Positions 11,686 through 26,640 of a DNA stretch of 64,000 nt are shown piece by piece (positions within the stretch are counted from its first letter, which is position 1; every line of letters starts with the position of its first letter). Source of the DNA: Gordionus sp. m RMFG-2023. Taxonomy: Eukaryota > Nematomorpha > Gordioida > Chordodea > Parachordodidae. The position numbers and the translations under genes are program-made. Under the pieces are notes generated by a model. That model saw only the letters and a list, made by a program, of their open reading frames with translations. It was not told the DNA's origin and made no database searches. The stretch spans positions 10,797,882 through 10,861,881 of the forward strand of contig NC_088778.1 of the NCBI RefSeq assembly GCF_954871325.1. Direction: 5' to 3'.

Positions 11686-12112
11686 GACATTTTAATTTTT
11701 GATGGAAAAGGCCACAGAATAAATCTGGGCGGTCGTCTTGAGAGGAAATAATTAATGAATATTATATCATTTAGGGTTGTAGATGAAAGTGATGACGAAT
11801 TAACAAAGCAGTGTACAAAACACATTAGTCCTGATAAAGATGATATGCCTATGCCTTGGGATACTGGTAAAAGAAGAAAGCAAAACGATATATCTGTCTA
11901 TGACAGCATTGGTATCCCCCTCTAAAAAAGAATATTGAACGACAATGTTAACTCAACCATAAAACGGTCGTAAGTATTGTTATAAAGGTTACGACAGAAC
12001 TACTGCGTATATTTCCATTAATAAAGTTGATGAAATTGGCCGTACTGTACATTCAAGTTTGAACATTCCTCTAAATATTGATGAAAGTTTCTCAGAGAAT
12101 CGGATAAAGTAA
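11686..12112 (+). pseudogene. Unrecognised coding remnants inside Helitron 1
   Basis: Three neighbouring stretches have protein-like composition quite unlike the AT-rich surroundings. They are 11686-11751 (DGKGHRINLGGRLERK), 11776-11925 (VVDESDDELTKQ, then MPMPWDTGKRRKQNDIS) and 11963-12112 (CYKGYDRTTAYIS, then VDEIGRTVHSSL). The second begins right after a TTTAG that could be a splice acceptor. They lie in different frames, opposite to the Helitron strand. I do not recognise the protein. Capture of host exons by the Helitron is one explanation; remains of an older element is another. Confidence 0.45.
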
Positions 12113-13374
12113 TATTTATATTAACTCCTAGTGAAGTGAATGATAGTACAGAATTAAATGTTTATATTTGTTAAAAAATAGGCGGAGGCATAGGGATTGT
12201 GGTAGTGGTGATAGTATAATTTGGAGAACTGGGTGAAAATAAAATAAACATAGATATAAAACATAAGATAAAAAAACAAAATAAACCTCCAGATGAGTTC
12301 ATTTCAAGCGTAGTTCTTTATTATTTTGTCTACAAGTATCTCTAGAACGGGTAAGGCGTTTGTTTAATCGTCATTATTTTCTTTGCTTATCTTTAATAAT
12401 AGATTCATCATGTTTTGTACCAATGTGAGGGTTTAGGGTTAGACTAGACAAATAAAGAAATCAGTCAAAAATATTAAACAAACATTAAAATAATGTAAAA
12501 CCGGTAGATGGATCAATATTAGATGTATATTTATAGTAGTTGGAGGGCTATCATCAAAATAAATTTTTGGGAGACTTATCAAGCCTATTATGATATTCTA
12601 AAAGTTAAAAAATATCATGATGAATGTAATGTTATTAAGATTAAGGTTAATTAATTGTAAGGTAATTAAAAAATAAGATTAAAAAAGGGGGGAAAAAGAA
12701 GTTATAAATTATTATATTATAAAAATTTAATTAAAGGAATTGATAAGGTTTTGAAGAAATAGTAGTTAATAGATAATAGAGATAGAAAGAAAAGAATGAG
12801 ATAATAAAATTTAGTGATAAATAAATTCATTAAGGGAGAGGAAAAAATAAAGAAAGAGTTATTTATAAGGATTGGAGATTATAAATAGGTTAGGATAAGA
12901 ATATTTAAATATTTGAATATACTTGGTTATCTTCTTAATTATTGGTTATGAAAGAAAAATATGAGTATAAAAAATTGTAATGTAAGTACTGACAAAAATT
13001 GTTAGTATCAAAATAAATATACAAGTTGAGTATCTTTTAGAGATTTCATTAATGTATAATTGATAATATGAGATGAAAATTGATAAGGTAATCTAAAAGA
13101 TAAAGAAAGGATTAAGTGAAATAAAAAGTTTCATTCATATTTACAAAGTTGAGGGAATATTGTTTTTATCAATTCAAAGACGATTTTTCAAATCTCTCAA
13201 TCCATGTTAGTTATGTGTACACCATCAATTCTCGAAATTCCATTCATCTGTTTGTATAAAATAATAAAATCAACAAATAAAAAAAATAAAAATATTTACG
13301 TACCGATGACATGACGTAGCGATGACATGACGTCACGATGACGTAGTGAGAACATCGGAAAATTATAATATAGA

Positions 13375-15512
13375 TTCTAGCTCAGCCTTCATTAATGGAG
13401 ATTGTCAATATCACCAGCTTCACTTAAAAATAAATTCAGATGATACACTTTTGGAAAGTATTGCTAGTTAATGATAAGCAATTTTAGAAAAAGTAGGATA
13501 TTTGTGGCAGTTCACAGCACGATATTTTAAAGAATCTGCTTAGGTATTATCATTTATTGCTTTAAATATTGGTTCCTTGACATAATTTTCTCCTTCAAGG
13601 TAATATATTTTATAATATTGTTAATATAATTTGAATCTATCCCCACAAACTAAATATTCCAGTTGAAGTGGTTGCTGACTTTGATGGAATTTCTTCATGT
13701 CCGTATTTTGATTTTCTATACTGCATATATGATAAATATAATATGTAAATAAGTTGCATTTTTTGTAGACTGGTTAAATCAATTTCCTCAGGGCCTTATT
13801 TTCTAAAAACATTTATTTGAAAAAATATTGTTTTAAAACGTGAATCCAAAATTGTGGCCAGGAATCAATTTTTTTATTATAAATACAAGAAAAACGTATA
13901 GTAATTTTTATACATCGCATCCTTCATAGACTGGACACCTTTATCATGTTCACCATGATTAGCTAATTTTTTAAAATAATTCTATGAATGGAATAATATT
14001 CTAATTGATGCAATTTATTTATTATTTCTTTTGTAATGCGATGAATTATAAATAAAAGTAGCTATAAATTTTTATAAAATTAAAATACCATTTTATCGGA
14101 TCGTATCAACAAATTTAATAATATTCGCCTATAACCGTTATTTTTAAAAATAGGAATAATCGGTCCGATTCGATAAAAAATATCGGTACATCCCTAGTAA
14201 TTAAAATCTTTAGATCAATGCCGGCTCTAGTTGTCAGCTCGAAAGTTTCATATAGGGCATCGATCTTAGATTAAGGTGTCCTCTAACGATTTAGTTGCCT
14301 TAAGAAAATAGAGGCTGGGTTGAAGTCAATGGTGATATGGCCCATATATTAGAGTGAAAGTCTTCCCGGTATCATAAACTGTCAACTGGTTAATTCCATT
14401 GATATCGCCATATCACTGTATGGGTTATGAAAACCGTTAGTGTCCAGTCCACGTCAAAATATTTGAAAATTATATCTGGGTTTATCGTTTTATTTACTTT
14501 GGAGTTTTAGTAATCTATGTGAGGCTCCATAACATAGCAATACGGCACGCAGCCGCTATCTTTTTTAAAATATTTGATATTGCATAATATGTGAATTATG
14601 GATTAACTAAGAATTATTTCGTAATTTAAATGAATACGATAAAATAAAATTTGAGTTTAACTATATTTAGATACGAAATCTGAACTTAATTAGGTTTTTA
14701 ACGAAGTTCTTTAGAAATCTCGGGTTAATAATTTTAGCAGATTTTATATTCCAAAAAGGAATTAAAATTTAAAGACAGAGCCCCTTGCCCACATTTATCA
14801 ACCTTGGTAGACCCCCTCACCTCAAATAACTATTATGTTAGAATTGTAAACTAGGCTAATTTTATGCAAATTAAAAGGAAATAATTATGCTTAATGATTA
14901 CAAACATAAATTAATTTGCAATATACATAGATTATTAATCTTTTGTTTATGACATGGTATTTTGAAAAGACATATTTAAGGAGAGATTAAATCAAAGACC
15001 TTCTGTTTTTCGTTTTTTAAAGAATTTCCATGTTTAAAAGTAATTTTAATAGGTTAAATTTCTTTTATATTATGTTAAATTTAAAATAAATAATTATCAA
15101 AATTTTTATAAATCATAATCGCATAAAATTTTAATTTGAAGCACATGAAAATCAACCAAACCAAAATGGTTCCATGTTGTTCAAATGTCTATTCAATTCA
15201 TATCATATATACCTAATCTTTACTTTTAAAAATATAATTTAAATCTATTATTCGATATCTTTTTATTAATTTATAAATGATTGGACTTTTGATTTCATTC
15301 AAGGTCTCATAAGATTTTATTATACATTTAAAGTTGATTAGTTTACTTTATCTTTTTAAAAATAATTCATTGCTCATATGACATGATGAGATAAATCTTT
15401 TGATTCGCCTTTAAGATTAATCGAGATTATCAAATATTATATGAATAATAGACCGGTCTGCATTTATATGATATATTTAAGATTTTTATTACAAGCAATA
15501 TTTTGAAAATGG
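13375..15512. other. Intergenic, worn repeat ends
   Basis: No gene is supported. Around 14093-14195 a stretch with ATCGGATCG, AATCGGTCCGATTCG and a terminus-like ATCGGTACATCCCTAG resembles the end of a hAT-type element. Around 14216-14420 lies sequence with CCATATCAC and GTGATATGG in opposite orientations. Neither could be delimited. Confidence 0.4.
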
Positions 15513-16171
15513 CAGGGGCGTCGCTAGCCTTCAGGGGCTTAACTAAAAAAAAATTTATTGGGGGAAGGGCTGCTGGCCGGGTTTATATATTAGTATATTA
15601 TGCATAAAATTTGTTAACTATGAACAATTATTTGAATATTTTGTCATTTATTATATTATGCATACAAAATAAACTGGCATATAAATAATTAAAACAATAC
15701 AAGACATTTCTAAAAATAATATTTATATTACAAAATCTATTTATTACAGTATAAAATATTTTCGATTGCTGATATAAAAAAATCTGCGTCTAAAGAATTA
15801 CAAGTGATTAAAAAGGTTAATTTATTCATAAATATGCCTCAATTGATAATAGTTTTAAAAACCACATAGTGCAACATGTAATTCTTAGCACTTATATTGA
15901 CAAAAGGTTATGAAACTAATATAACTCTCTGTTACCATTTTAGACAATGTTTTATAGAATAGACTAATAAGGAAAATTTTATAGGCCTAAACCAAATCAA
16001 CAATTCTTGAAGAAGAGAGTATAAATGACCAATCTAAATCATAAATTTATATGGTGGTTAGAGCTTCCTCTTAGATGACATGATGGAAGCTTGATAAGTA
16101 ATCAAGAAAATTATTGTGAGATATCAAATTTCTAAAAGATTATCTTCCATTTTTAATGATATATAAACGAC

Positions 16172-16766
16172 CAGCTTCTGCATGACAGAATTTTTACTGA
16201 ATGCAAACCCCTCTCAAAAACCTATGCCTACCTTCCTCGCCACCTTCGGCGGCGATGTTTTATCATTTTTAATTTCACCTTTTTAATTATAATGATACTC
16301 TATCATTATAATTTAAAAAGAATAACTTAAATTATTTTATCTCTACTACCAACTATCGACATTTTGTGAATATAAAGGAGTTATTTTTTAGATAATTAAT
16401 TCAATTAAAACCCCCATCATTTACAATTAATTCATTATTATAGCATTATGAGCTTGCTGAAAATGTCTAAACCTTTTAAATAACATTTGTAAAAATAGCA
16501 GAAAGATTTATTTGGAAAATAATATCTATGATTATTTGCAATATATAGATTTGGTTGATGAACTGTATTATAATAGGTCTAAATTAAAGTAATAATTTTT
16601 ACAGCAATAAGTTTTGTTCTATTTGTTCTCAAAATTTAATAGATAACCCCCCCCCCCCTCCCCCCAAAAAAGATACCCTACCCCCATTAAAGCCGCCTAC
16701 CCCCTACCCCCTCAAAAAATAGGATGCAAACTGCTCCTACCCCTTTCCCCTTTCATGTAGACGCTG
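16172..16766. mobile_element. MITE, CAGCGTCTACATG family, in element X copy A
   Basis: The ends CAGCTTCTGCATGA and CAGCGTCTACATGA (read inward) are flanked by a perfect 8-bp duplication TAAACGAC (16164-16171, 16767-16774). Copy B lacks it at the matching point (about 56071-56079). A second copy at 38369-38955 matches over most of its length. Inner parts are rich in CCCCTACCCC runs near the right end. Confidence 0.95.
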
Positions 16767-17630
16767 TAAACGACTACACAGTTGACAATTATTGTTTATC
16801 TAAAATATGCTATCATATGCTCTCAGCAGCTGTAGTAATAATCTTAAATTACATTGCCACACAAATAATAGATTCTGGTTAATTTGCAATTATAGCCATG
16901 ACACTCACGATGTTAACTCATATCAGAATTTATGATAAATTGATAAAACAAAAACACTAAAAATATTTAGAAGAAATAATGCAAATATTGAAGCCTTGAG
17001 TTATTTACACGGCAAGGATGCCATATTAGAAATGAAACATTTTCTAACTATAAAATAAGGACCAGAATGATATGATGAATCAATTAAGATTTTATATATT
17101 GTCGCACCACATCTAGTTGGTATATTATATTTAAAATAATAGTAGTTTGTAATAATATCAAAAATATACTTGTATTAAAAATTTAACTCATAACTGTTTT
17201 TCGGAAAAGAAAAAAATTGCTTTCTTAAAAGCTTGTAAAAAAAAAAGACGAAAAGATATCTGATTTATTACATCCATTGTAAGATGAATAATAAAATTTT
17301 GAATTATTAAAATAATCCATAACTAAATAGATGGCGTTAAATACTTGAATGCAAATTGTTACTATATTTATTATCAAAAGCATTTATTAGTTAAATTTAT
17401 TAAATATTAACTGTAAAATATTATATATCTGTCAAATAGGTGTATAAAAGTGGCATTTTATCTAATATTTTATAACCAACTGTATAGAATAGTATTTACT
17501 TTTTATAAATCTTATACTTATTTGGACCTTGAAAATATTATTAGGTATAGGTATATTAAATTTAAAAATAAATTGTTAATATGACCGATTAATACTAACC
17601 TTTAAATGGTTTTTTTTTATGTTGATATAA

Positions 17631-17750
17631 ATTGATTTTTTTATAAATTGTATAGATTGATTTTTTTATAAATTGTATAGATTGATTTTTCTATAAATTG
17701 TATAGATTGATTTTTTTATAAATTGTATAGATTGATTTTTTTATATAAAT
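17631..17750. repeat. 25-bp minisatellite in element X
   Basis: About four and a half copies of ATTGATTTTTTTATAAATTG followed by TATAG, with few changes. Confidence 0.9.
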
Positions 17751-18324
17751 TTTGATATATTAATATAAAAATTGTTATATAAAGCAGATTTTTTTTTAGT
17801 TTAAAAAAAATGTAAAATTTTAAAATATATTGTATAAAAATTAAATTATTAATTTAAAATAAAATAAACAATCTTTATATTAGAAAACTTTATGGTTTCA
17901 TTTTTATATTTAGAAAACTCATATCATTACTTCATTTATTTTAGAATACTTAATAAATATAGAGATGAACTCGACTTATTACAATATTAAATTTGTTAGT
18001 TTTCATTTAATAAATGATTATATTTATTTAATTTGGGTTATACAATAATTTAAATAATAATAGTCAATTAAGCTTCAACTGAATGCTATGTTAATATTTA
18101 GTGAGTGATTTAGACGGTCTTATTAATTTTTAAATAATATTATTATATCTTTATATTACTTAATAGAATTATATAAAAAACGTTCAGGGGGCAATCAAAA
18201 AAATTTAGTTTTAAATCAAGGAGTAAGATTCCATTAAAAATTTTTTTTTCTTCAGAGGTCTATTCATATATTTTAAGGAGCTCGAGCCCCCACGACCTCT
18301 CCCCTCCCTCTAGTGACGCCACTG

Positions 18325-19029
18325 GTAAATGACACAATTTTTTCTCAGGAATATTAAATTATCGCATCCATTGAAGGTTATTTTGGTAGGCAAGAATATA
18401 TGCCCCCGCCCTATCCTTAATCAAGAGCTTAGCAGTATCAATTTGTTTATTTCAACTTCAAGAGTTAAAAAAAAACAATATTAGATTAGTTTTATCATTC
18501 ATTTTTTAATTTTAACGCATAACAACTGACATCTGAGATAATGCGTATTTTCTACAATTTAGAGTCTGGAATGGTTAGCCATTTAACATGGTATCTTTCA
18601 TAATTATAGATTGATGATGAGATAGTTATCGATATTATAAAAAAATAATTGATGTCGATCAGTTGTTGTCATGATAATAATATAACGATATTTAGCATAA
18701 ATTTTAATTTAACTTTAGACAATTTAAACCTAAATGTAAATGAGCTGTCTTTTATTATACAGGTTATTTATTTAAGTGCCTTTAATATATTCCACAATTT
18801 TTTGTTATTCCGACATTCTTTTTTTTAAAAAAATTAATTACTTTCAATATTGATCTCTTTTCATGATAATAATTATTTAGGTATTTATATAAATTAATAT
18901 TTTTATAAAACATTTTTAGGTTTTAATAAATTTTATAATATGTTTGATTTGTCGATTCAAAAGTTTTAAGTTTTATTCATATTTATATTACTGCGCCCAC
19001 TTCCGTTTAATTTATTTTACCGGCTAAAA
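18325..19029. other. Upstream region of the alpha-tubulin gene
   Basis: AT-rich intergenic sequence that must contain the tubulin promoter. A more GC-rich patch, TGCGCCCACTTCCG, lies at about 18990-19005, some 30 bp before the ATG, and may be 5' untranslated sequence. No TATA or initiator element can be singled out in such AT-rich DNA. Confidence 0.4.
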
Positions 19030-20559
<1,530 letters not shown>

Positions 20560-22066
20560 TTAAAGTTTAAATAATCATATAATAATACTTAAGTTATGTA
20601 ATGACCAAATTATTTTACCCTTATTGTATTTAATATAATAGATATTAATTTTTTGATACCCAACATTTACATGTTTATTATGCTCCCTAGATTTACACTT
20701 AATTTTCACATCACATGAATTTGCTATTTGATACTTTTAAAATATGAATGCTATAAAGAATTAATATAATCTCTATTTTTAAATAAAATATTGCCATTTT
20801 TTATAATGTATATTTATTTAAATTTTATTAATATTATATGAAAAACTTGTATATCTGTTATGTAATTATATTCATATTTTGTAATTAGATACCTGTGCTT
20901 TTTTAAATTCAAAGTATTTTTATATTTTTTAATAAAAGTATTTTTTATATTAAAGTTGTTTAATTTTGATATTATCAAATTTACAGACAATACTTTGTCT
21001 AGCCATTTAAAAAATCAATAATATTAAAATTAACTTAAGGGTAAAATACTCTGCAAAGGATAAGATGGAATTTCCATTTTATAAAATAATTTCACAACCA
21101 ACACATTAAATTAAGATCTGCACGTTTTTTTATTATATAAAATTATAAAATAAGGAAATTATTCTTTACAAATTATTATTATCTTATAATAATCTAAAAG
21201 TTTATTAACATCTTTATTTTTATCATCTATGCAAGCTTTAAGACAAAAACTCTTTATTAGCTTAAGTGCCATTTTATGAACACCATTTAGAAATAATGAT
21301 GTGTGAATTTATTGCTTTTGATTCATTTATGATATGTTTTATTATAAGATTCAGAAAAAGATCCTATTTACATATTTATTTACAAATTTTTATTTTAACA
21401 AAACCTTTTTTGCCATCATACAAAGTGCGTTTCACTTTGTAAAGCTAGTTTCAAATTATAACAAAAATTAGGAAGACGATAATTTAATTTTTTACCATAG
21501 ATTTATGCAATAGATGAGATTATAATATGCATTTTCAAAATGATATTAAATTTAAACAAAATAAATAATCACGAAAATGATATTTATGTGACCTACAGGT
21601 AAGTCACATGTTTATTCCCACAAAGCAAAATATTATATTGTGCATTTTTTTTAATAATGAAATATGGAAATTCAATAATAAACCATGTTATGCCGATTTC
21701 TTTATCAAAAAACATTCATCTTATTAAATGCTTCGTGTTATTATTTTTTTCCTATAATGATCATATTGAACAGATATGAAGATTTTTAATATAGGTCCGA
21801 TAATTCATTATCGCTTATCTGATCGTTAAATTGGTCCGATAATATGTTGTATTCCATATTAAATCAATCAAAAAAAGTCGATTCTCAACTCAACCCCTTC
21901 GATTATTTTAAAATTTCTATGTTATTTAATATTTTACTTTTAAAATCGGCTTACTTCATGAGAAACGGTCATCTTTAGAAACGCTAAAATTCCAAAATAC
22001 ACTAATTTAAATATCTTAAAAAGTAATTAAGCTAAATACATAATTTAAATTTTATTAAATAGCCCG
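20560..22066. other. Tubulin 3' flank and intergenic DNA
   Basis: A likely poly(A) signal AATAAA is at 20931-20936, about 370 bases after the stop. Beyond it the DNA is AT-rich without recognised genes. Spaced GGTCCGATAAT motifs at 21795-21845 look like worn hAT subterminal repeats. Confidence 0.5.
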
Positions 22067-23642
22067 GTGTTGTTAAAAAGTCGAGTTCACGTGTCTGTAG
22101 CCGATTAACTTGAGAACACGAGTTTTCAACTTGAGTCGACTGGACGAATATTACGAATTGTATTGTTGAATCATACAACATTTGGGGACGAGTATTTCAA
22201 ATTAGTTATTAATTAAAAAGTTTAGAATAAAATGATTCATTTCAAGTTTTATTAAAAGTTTTTTTTGCCATTATATTTAATATATTTTAAAAATTTATAT
22301 TTATCCTTAATATTTTACCAGAAAGTAACATTGTCCTATTCAGAAATGTCAAAAGGAGGTTATTTAACATAGTTTGGAAGAGAAAAAATGACTAGGTCAA
22401 ACAGACCGGGGCAACAATTCTCCGGTCAAAATCACCCCAATTTAAACAAATATTAAATGGGATTAATGTAGAATAAATTGTAAAGCTTTAATTTATAATT
22501 AGAAGTGTAATACTATTTAAGATTCTTTTTTAGTTTTCGTTTAGTGGAGTTAATAAAATGATCATATATGGCAGCAGAGGAGGTGAATAAATTTACATTA
22601 ATCACATTACACTTAATAATATTTTTTTGAATCCTGATAATTATAAAAATTTCACTTTCATTTTTTAATACTTACCCACATCGCAATAACTGAATGGGGT
22701 AATTTAAAAAACACGTTTAATCTATCCGACGCAGAGCTGTGCAAATTCAATTTTTTTGGCCTGGGCCCATTTAATTTATGTTAAAACATTATTTCAGTCC
22801 TATATTTTTAGGCACTAACACCTTTTATCCCTGAGTCCGAATATATTTAAAAAGCATTTTAATTTTTCCATAAAGTTAAATTTAATACTAATTGTCCATG
22901 TCCTAATCTCAGAAAAATTCTAATTTATCCTTTATTTAGAAAAAAAAGTGAATTTTCGAATCGTGAAAAATCGCTCGGCTAACCAATATAATAACTCATT
23001 TTAATCTTATTTTATTTAGTATTTTTAAGGCCTAGCTCGCCCCGATTGAGAAATTTTTTGACTTGATTTTAAGTTGCTGGCTATACCATCTAACCCCAGA
23101 AGACGCCATTGCATTTGCTGCTTCTTTAATTTTGGTATATATTTAAACTATTTGGAATAATATTATTCATCTGAACCACGGGTCTGGACCAGTGTTTCCA
23201 GGTCCCTCATCAGCGGGAGACTCCCGCAATTTTTGTTTATCTGCAGACATCTCACTCCTACAAAACTACCACAATTTTTTAAATTTCTCCCACACAGTTT
23301 TTTTATAATATTTTAACGTTTTTAATATATAAATAATAATTTTGAGAAACAGTAATTGATTATTTTTATATTTTTAAAATAAATTTTAAATATTTATTCA
23401 AAAAACATGTCTAGTTTTTAAATTTCAATGTTTTTATTTTTATCCAATAATAGATCAACATCATTCATTCACATTTTATCATTTTCATGTGTTTTTTCGT
23501 AACATTATAGGGCTAGGCGCTTAATTATCACTTATCACGTTTAAATATATAATAAGATAATATTGTACTTATTTCAATGATAATTATTTTATTTATATCT
23601 TTCGATTACATTATTATAATCAGTGTAGAAGAGTGTATTTGC

Positions 23643-24235
23643 CAGGGACCAGAACCGTTATTTACAACGGTTCAGTTTGGTTACGGTTCAGTATTTAAAA
23701 AATTATAATGGTTACGTTTTGGTTACGGTTCTTAAGAAAAAATTTATAAAGGTTCGGTTCGGTTCAGCTAATTGTAAAGATTTATAATGGTTCATTACGG
23801 TTAGAAATTTTTTTTTTATTGAAGCAACACCATCGTCTAATTTATTTTTATTATAAGCATCTATGAATTATATATAAAAAAAAATATAAGATTCAAAATA
23901 ACTCATAATATATTATTTGAACGCATACTTTCTAATATAAATGGATTCATATTTGTTCGCTGTGAAGATAATTCAAATTTTAGCCCCGAAAAGGCCCTTT
24001 CTACAGAAACTTGTGTTGCGGGAACCGCCAGTACTATAAGAGCAAGTTTATATAATACTAGATATTCAAATTTTTTCGATTCCTAAAATATAAAAACTGA
24101 ACTGGTTTGAACTGGTTTATCCCTTTTTTATATGGGTTTTTTTTACTCCTTCAAAAAATAATTATATCTGTTCGGTTACGGTTTAGATATTTATAATGGT
24201 TTAACGGTTCGTTACGGTTCACTCCGGGTCCCTAG
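23643..24235 (-). mobile_element. Short derivative of the hAT-1 family
   Basis: The ends CAGGGACCAGAACCG and (from the right, inward) CTAGGGACCCGGAGTG enclose GGTTACGGTTC repeats. Between them on the minus strand lies a piece of the dimerisation domain (LAVPATQVSVERAFSGL, then MNPF), nearly the same as in hAT-1. All other coding parts are gone. No good target duplication was found. Confidence 0.8.
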
Positions 24236-24304
24236 TAATCTATTACAATACAAAATTATGCTCTAAAAATAAGAAATAATACAAATGCAACTACAGTTGC
24301 GGAA

Positions 24305-25547
24305 ATGGTATACACTTATCATGTAGTACAACATTCAAAGAGCCACTTATCATCACAATTGGGTCGAATCTTCCCCATAATATTTAAGAACTCCAAGATA
24401 AGTGAAAACTTTACTTGTGGTAGAACAAAAATGAGCAAGGCTATCACCAATGTTTTAGGACCTAAATCCAGGAGGTCAATTCTTGACGATTTGGAAGATA
24501 GCCATTCGTATGCAATTCTAACAGATGCATCTAATAAAGGAAATATTAAAACATTTCCCTTGTTCCTTCGCTATTTCAACAAAAATAAGGGCGTTTAAAT
24601 AAAACTATTAAATATTATTTCCTCAGATAGTGAAAAATCCAAAGACATAGCTAACCATATATAGAAGATTCTGGATTATCAATGAGTTGCATGTCAGCTT
24701 TCTGCGCTGATAATGCATCTGTGAATTTTGGTAAAAAACCAGAATATATTTACAGAATTGAGGTAGCACAATGTTGACTTAATAATATCAATTGGCTGTT
24801 TATGCCATATACTAACTATATAATTCTTTCAAGAAGGCAATAAATGTAATATCTGTGGATCGAAATAATAGTAATGAAAGTTTTAACGAATTTAGTTAAT
24901 CAACTAAAAGTGTTAATGAATTAAAAGAGTTGGTGGAGTGGTCTGACTTGAAATGATGTTGTTGCGATATGTCCTTATCAGATGGTTATCATTAATACCC
25001 GCCATCGATAGGATTTTAAAATTTTACGAACCTTTTAATATTTCTTAAATAAAGATTATAAAAGCTGTCCTAGTAGGAATAACTCGATTTACAAATGTAG
25101 AAATATTATGACCTTAGAACAGAAACCATTAATTGATGATTTTTGTAATTTAATTAATATATTAAAAATACCGATAGATATTGATGTCTTGTTTGAGGAG
25201 ATTGTAATGTTCTCTAATTCGCCAGAATACTCAAAGATAGATGTTTTAAAAGCAGAGGAGAAATGGGTGGAATTTCTTCGTAATAACGATAAATCCCCAT
25301 GTTTGGAAAAAATATGTGAGTATGTTTTCTCCTTACCTCATTCTAATCCCTCATCGGAGCGCATTTTTAGCCTGATGAGGACTACCTGGAAAAAGGAGAG
25401 AAATCGGATTGCTTTAACAACATTAGAGAGGCCGAGCTAATGGTTAAACAAATATATAATATGTCATGCCAGGAATTTAATAAATATCTCAATAACGACG
25501 GTAAACATTTGGTTCTATTATTTAAATCTCAAATAAAATATAATTAA
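24305..25547 (+). pseudogene. hAT-D transposase relic
   Basis: The first part (24305-24600) reads HVVQHSKSHLSSQ, then CGRTKMSKAITNVLGP and AILTDASNKGNIK. This order is typical of the DUF4371-type hAT transposases found in animal genomes. The last part (25108-25440) holds the C-terminal dimerisation segment VFSLPHSNPSSERIFSLM followed by TTWKKERNRIALTTLE. After a frame change AELMVKQIYNMSCQEF follows, closing at 25547. The middle (24600-25100) is heavily broken by stops and deletions. Confidence 0.85.
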
Positions 25548-25739
25548 GTTTTAGCAATGGCGCCATAAAATTTATTGTCAATTTTTAATTGTAAAGATGA
25601 ACACATCTGCAACATAATTTTGTGAATCTTTGTTAAGATTCTTCTGATTGCAACCACAACCACATTAACAGCATATAGTAGATTTCCTACATGTAAAATC
25701 ATTCCTAAATATACCTCTGCCATTCATTATTGAAAAAAA

Positions 25740-26300
25740 TTTTCAATGTTAGGACAGCTTTTATAATCTTCATTTAAGAAATATATTATTAATGGTTTAT
25801 AAAATTTTAAAATTCTATCGATGGCGGGTATTAGGAACATATCGCAACCAACATTGTGCTGACTCAATTCTGTAAATACATTCTGTTTTTACCAAATTCA
25901 CTGAGGTATTATCAGATCAGAAAGCTGACATGCAATTTATTGATAATCTCGAATCTGCTATATTTACGATTATATGGTTAGCTATGTCTTTGGATTTTTC
26001 ACTAAACGACATTAATTTTGTTATATTTCCCTTATTAGATGCATCTGTTAGAATTGCATATGTATGCCCATCTTTCAAATCGTCAGGAATTGACCTCCTG
26101 GATTTAAGTCCTAAAACATTGATGATAGCCTTGCTCATTTTTGTTCTACAAGTATAGTTTTCATTTATATTAGAGTCGTTAAATATTATGGGAAAAAGAT
26201 TCTACCAACATTGTGATAATAAGTATCTCTGTGAATGTTGCAATACAAGATAAGTGATTAAAATTGCCGCAATTGTAGTTACATCTGTATTATTTCTTAT
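25740..26300 (-). pseudogene. Inverted partial copy of the hAT-D transposase
   Basis: On the minus strand the sequence repeats the N-terminal part of the plus-strand relic (RTKMSKAIINVLGLKS, then AILTDASNKGNITK) with small differences. The two lie tail to tail. This could be two insertions or an inversion-duplication within one element. Confidence 0.8.
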
Positions 26301-26640
26301 TTTTAGAGTACCTTAATATGTATGTAAACGTGATAATTAAGCGCCTATCCCGAAAATGTTATACAAACATACGATAGATTTCCAATAGCGATCGTTTTAA
26401 GGGACATTCAATAAAATATATTTTTAATTGTAAAATTAAAATCGTTTTTTTTAATAAAATTTTATCTTGTTTACATTCTTTTATATCTAAAAAAGATCGT
26501 TGGTCTTTTAAAATAAATTAATATATTCTAATAGGCCCGCAAAATTTTTTATTTAGCAATTTTTATATTTCTACCGCAATTTTCATATTTCTCCCGCATA
26601 ATACCAAATTTCTCCTGCAATTTGAAAATTTGCAACCCTG

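Larger units (their letters stand above)
10921..13374 (-). mobile_element. Helitron 1
   Basis: Read on the minus strand, it starts TCTATATTATAATTTTCCG at 13374. It ends with a stem-loop CCCGTCATTTTTGACGGG, seven bases and CTAG at 10921. The flanking bases are A on the 5' side and T on the 3' side, the classic Helitron A/T target without duplication. A second element with the same end structure lies at 48771-49918. Internally there are AGCCCAG...CATAATAATTTTG subrepeats near the 3' end. Unrecognised coding remnants lie on the opposite strand. No Rep/helicase was recognised, so it looks non-autonomous. Confidence 0.85.
15513..18324. mobile_element. Element X copy A (hAT-like, non-autonomous)
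   Basis: The termini are CAGGGGCGTCGCTAGCC on the left and, read inward from the right, CAGTGGCGTCACTAGAGGG. The flanks GAAAATGG (15505-15512) and GTAAATGA (18325-18332) agree at six of eight positions. Without its 595-bp MITE the element is about 2.2 kb with no recognisable protein. Its whole length matches copy B (39551-56735) in reverse orientation. It keeps the uninterrupted sequence at three sites where copy B has insertions: about 16994, 17129/17130 and 18091-18100. Confidence 0.85.
23190..26640. mobile_element. hAT-D element with internal inverted duplication
   Basis: The left end is CAGTGTTTCCAGG followed by CTCCCGCAATTTTT. The right end reads inward CAGGGTTGCAAATTTTC and also has CTCCCGCA blocks. 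The flanks GTCTGGAC and CTCAGGAC agree at six of eight positions. It contains a plus-strand transposase relic (24305-25547), a reversed partial copy of the same sequence (25740-26300) and a nested element (23643-24235). Further 3' pieces of this family lie at 29870-30010 and about 30690-30800. Confidence 0.6.

Noticed and set aside
16645-16660. Long C run as a regulatory quadruplex
   Set aside because: Single homopolymer runs such as this, 35744 and 42918 fit replication slippage inside repeats; no four-tract pattern.
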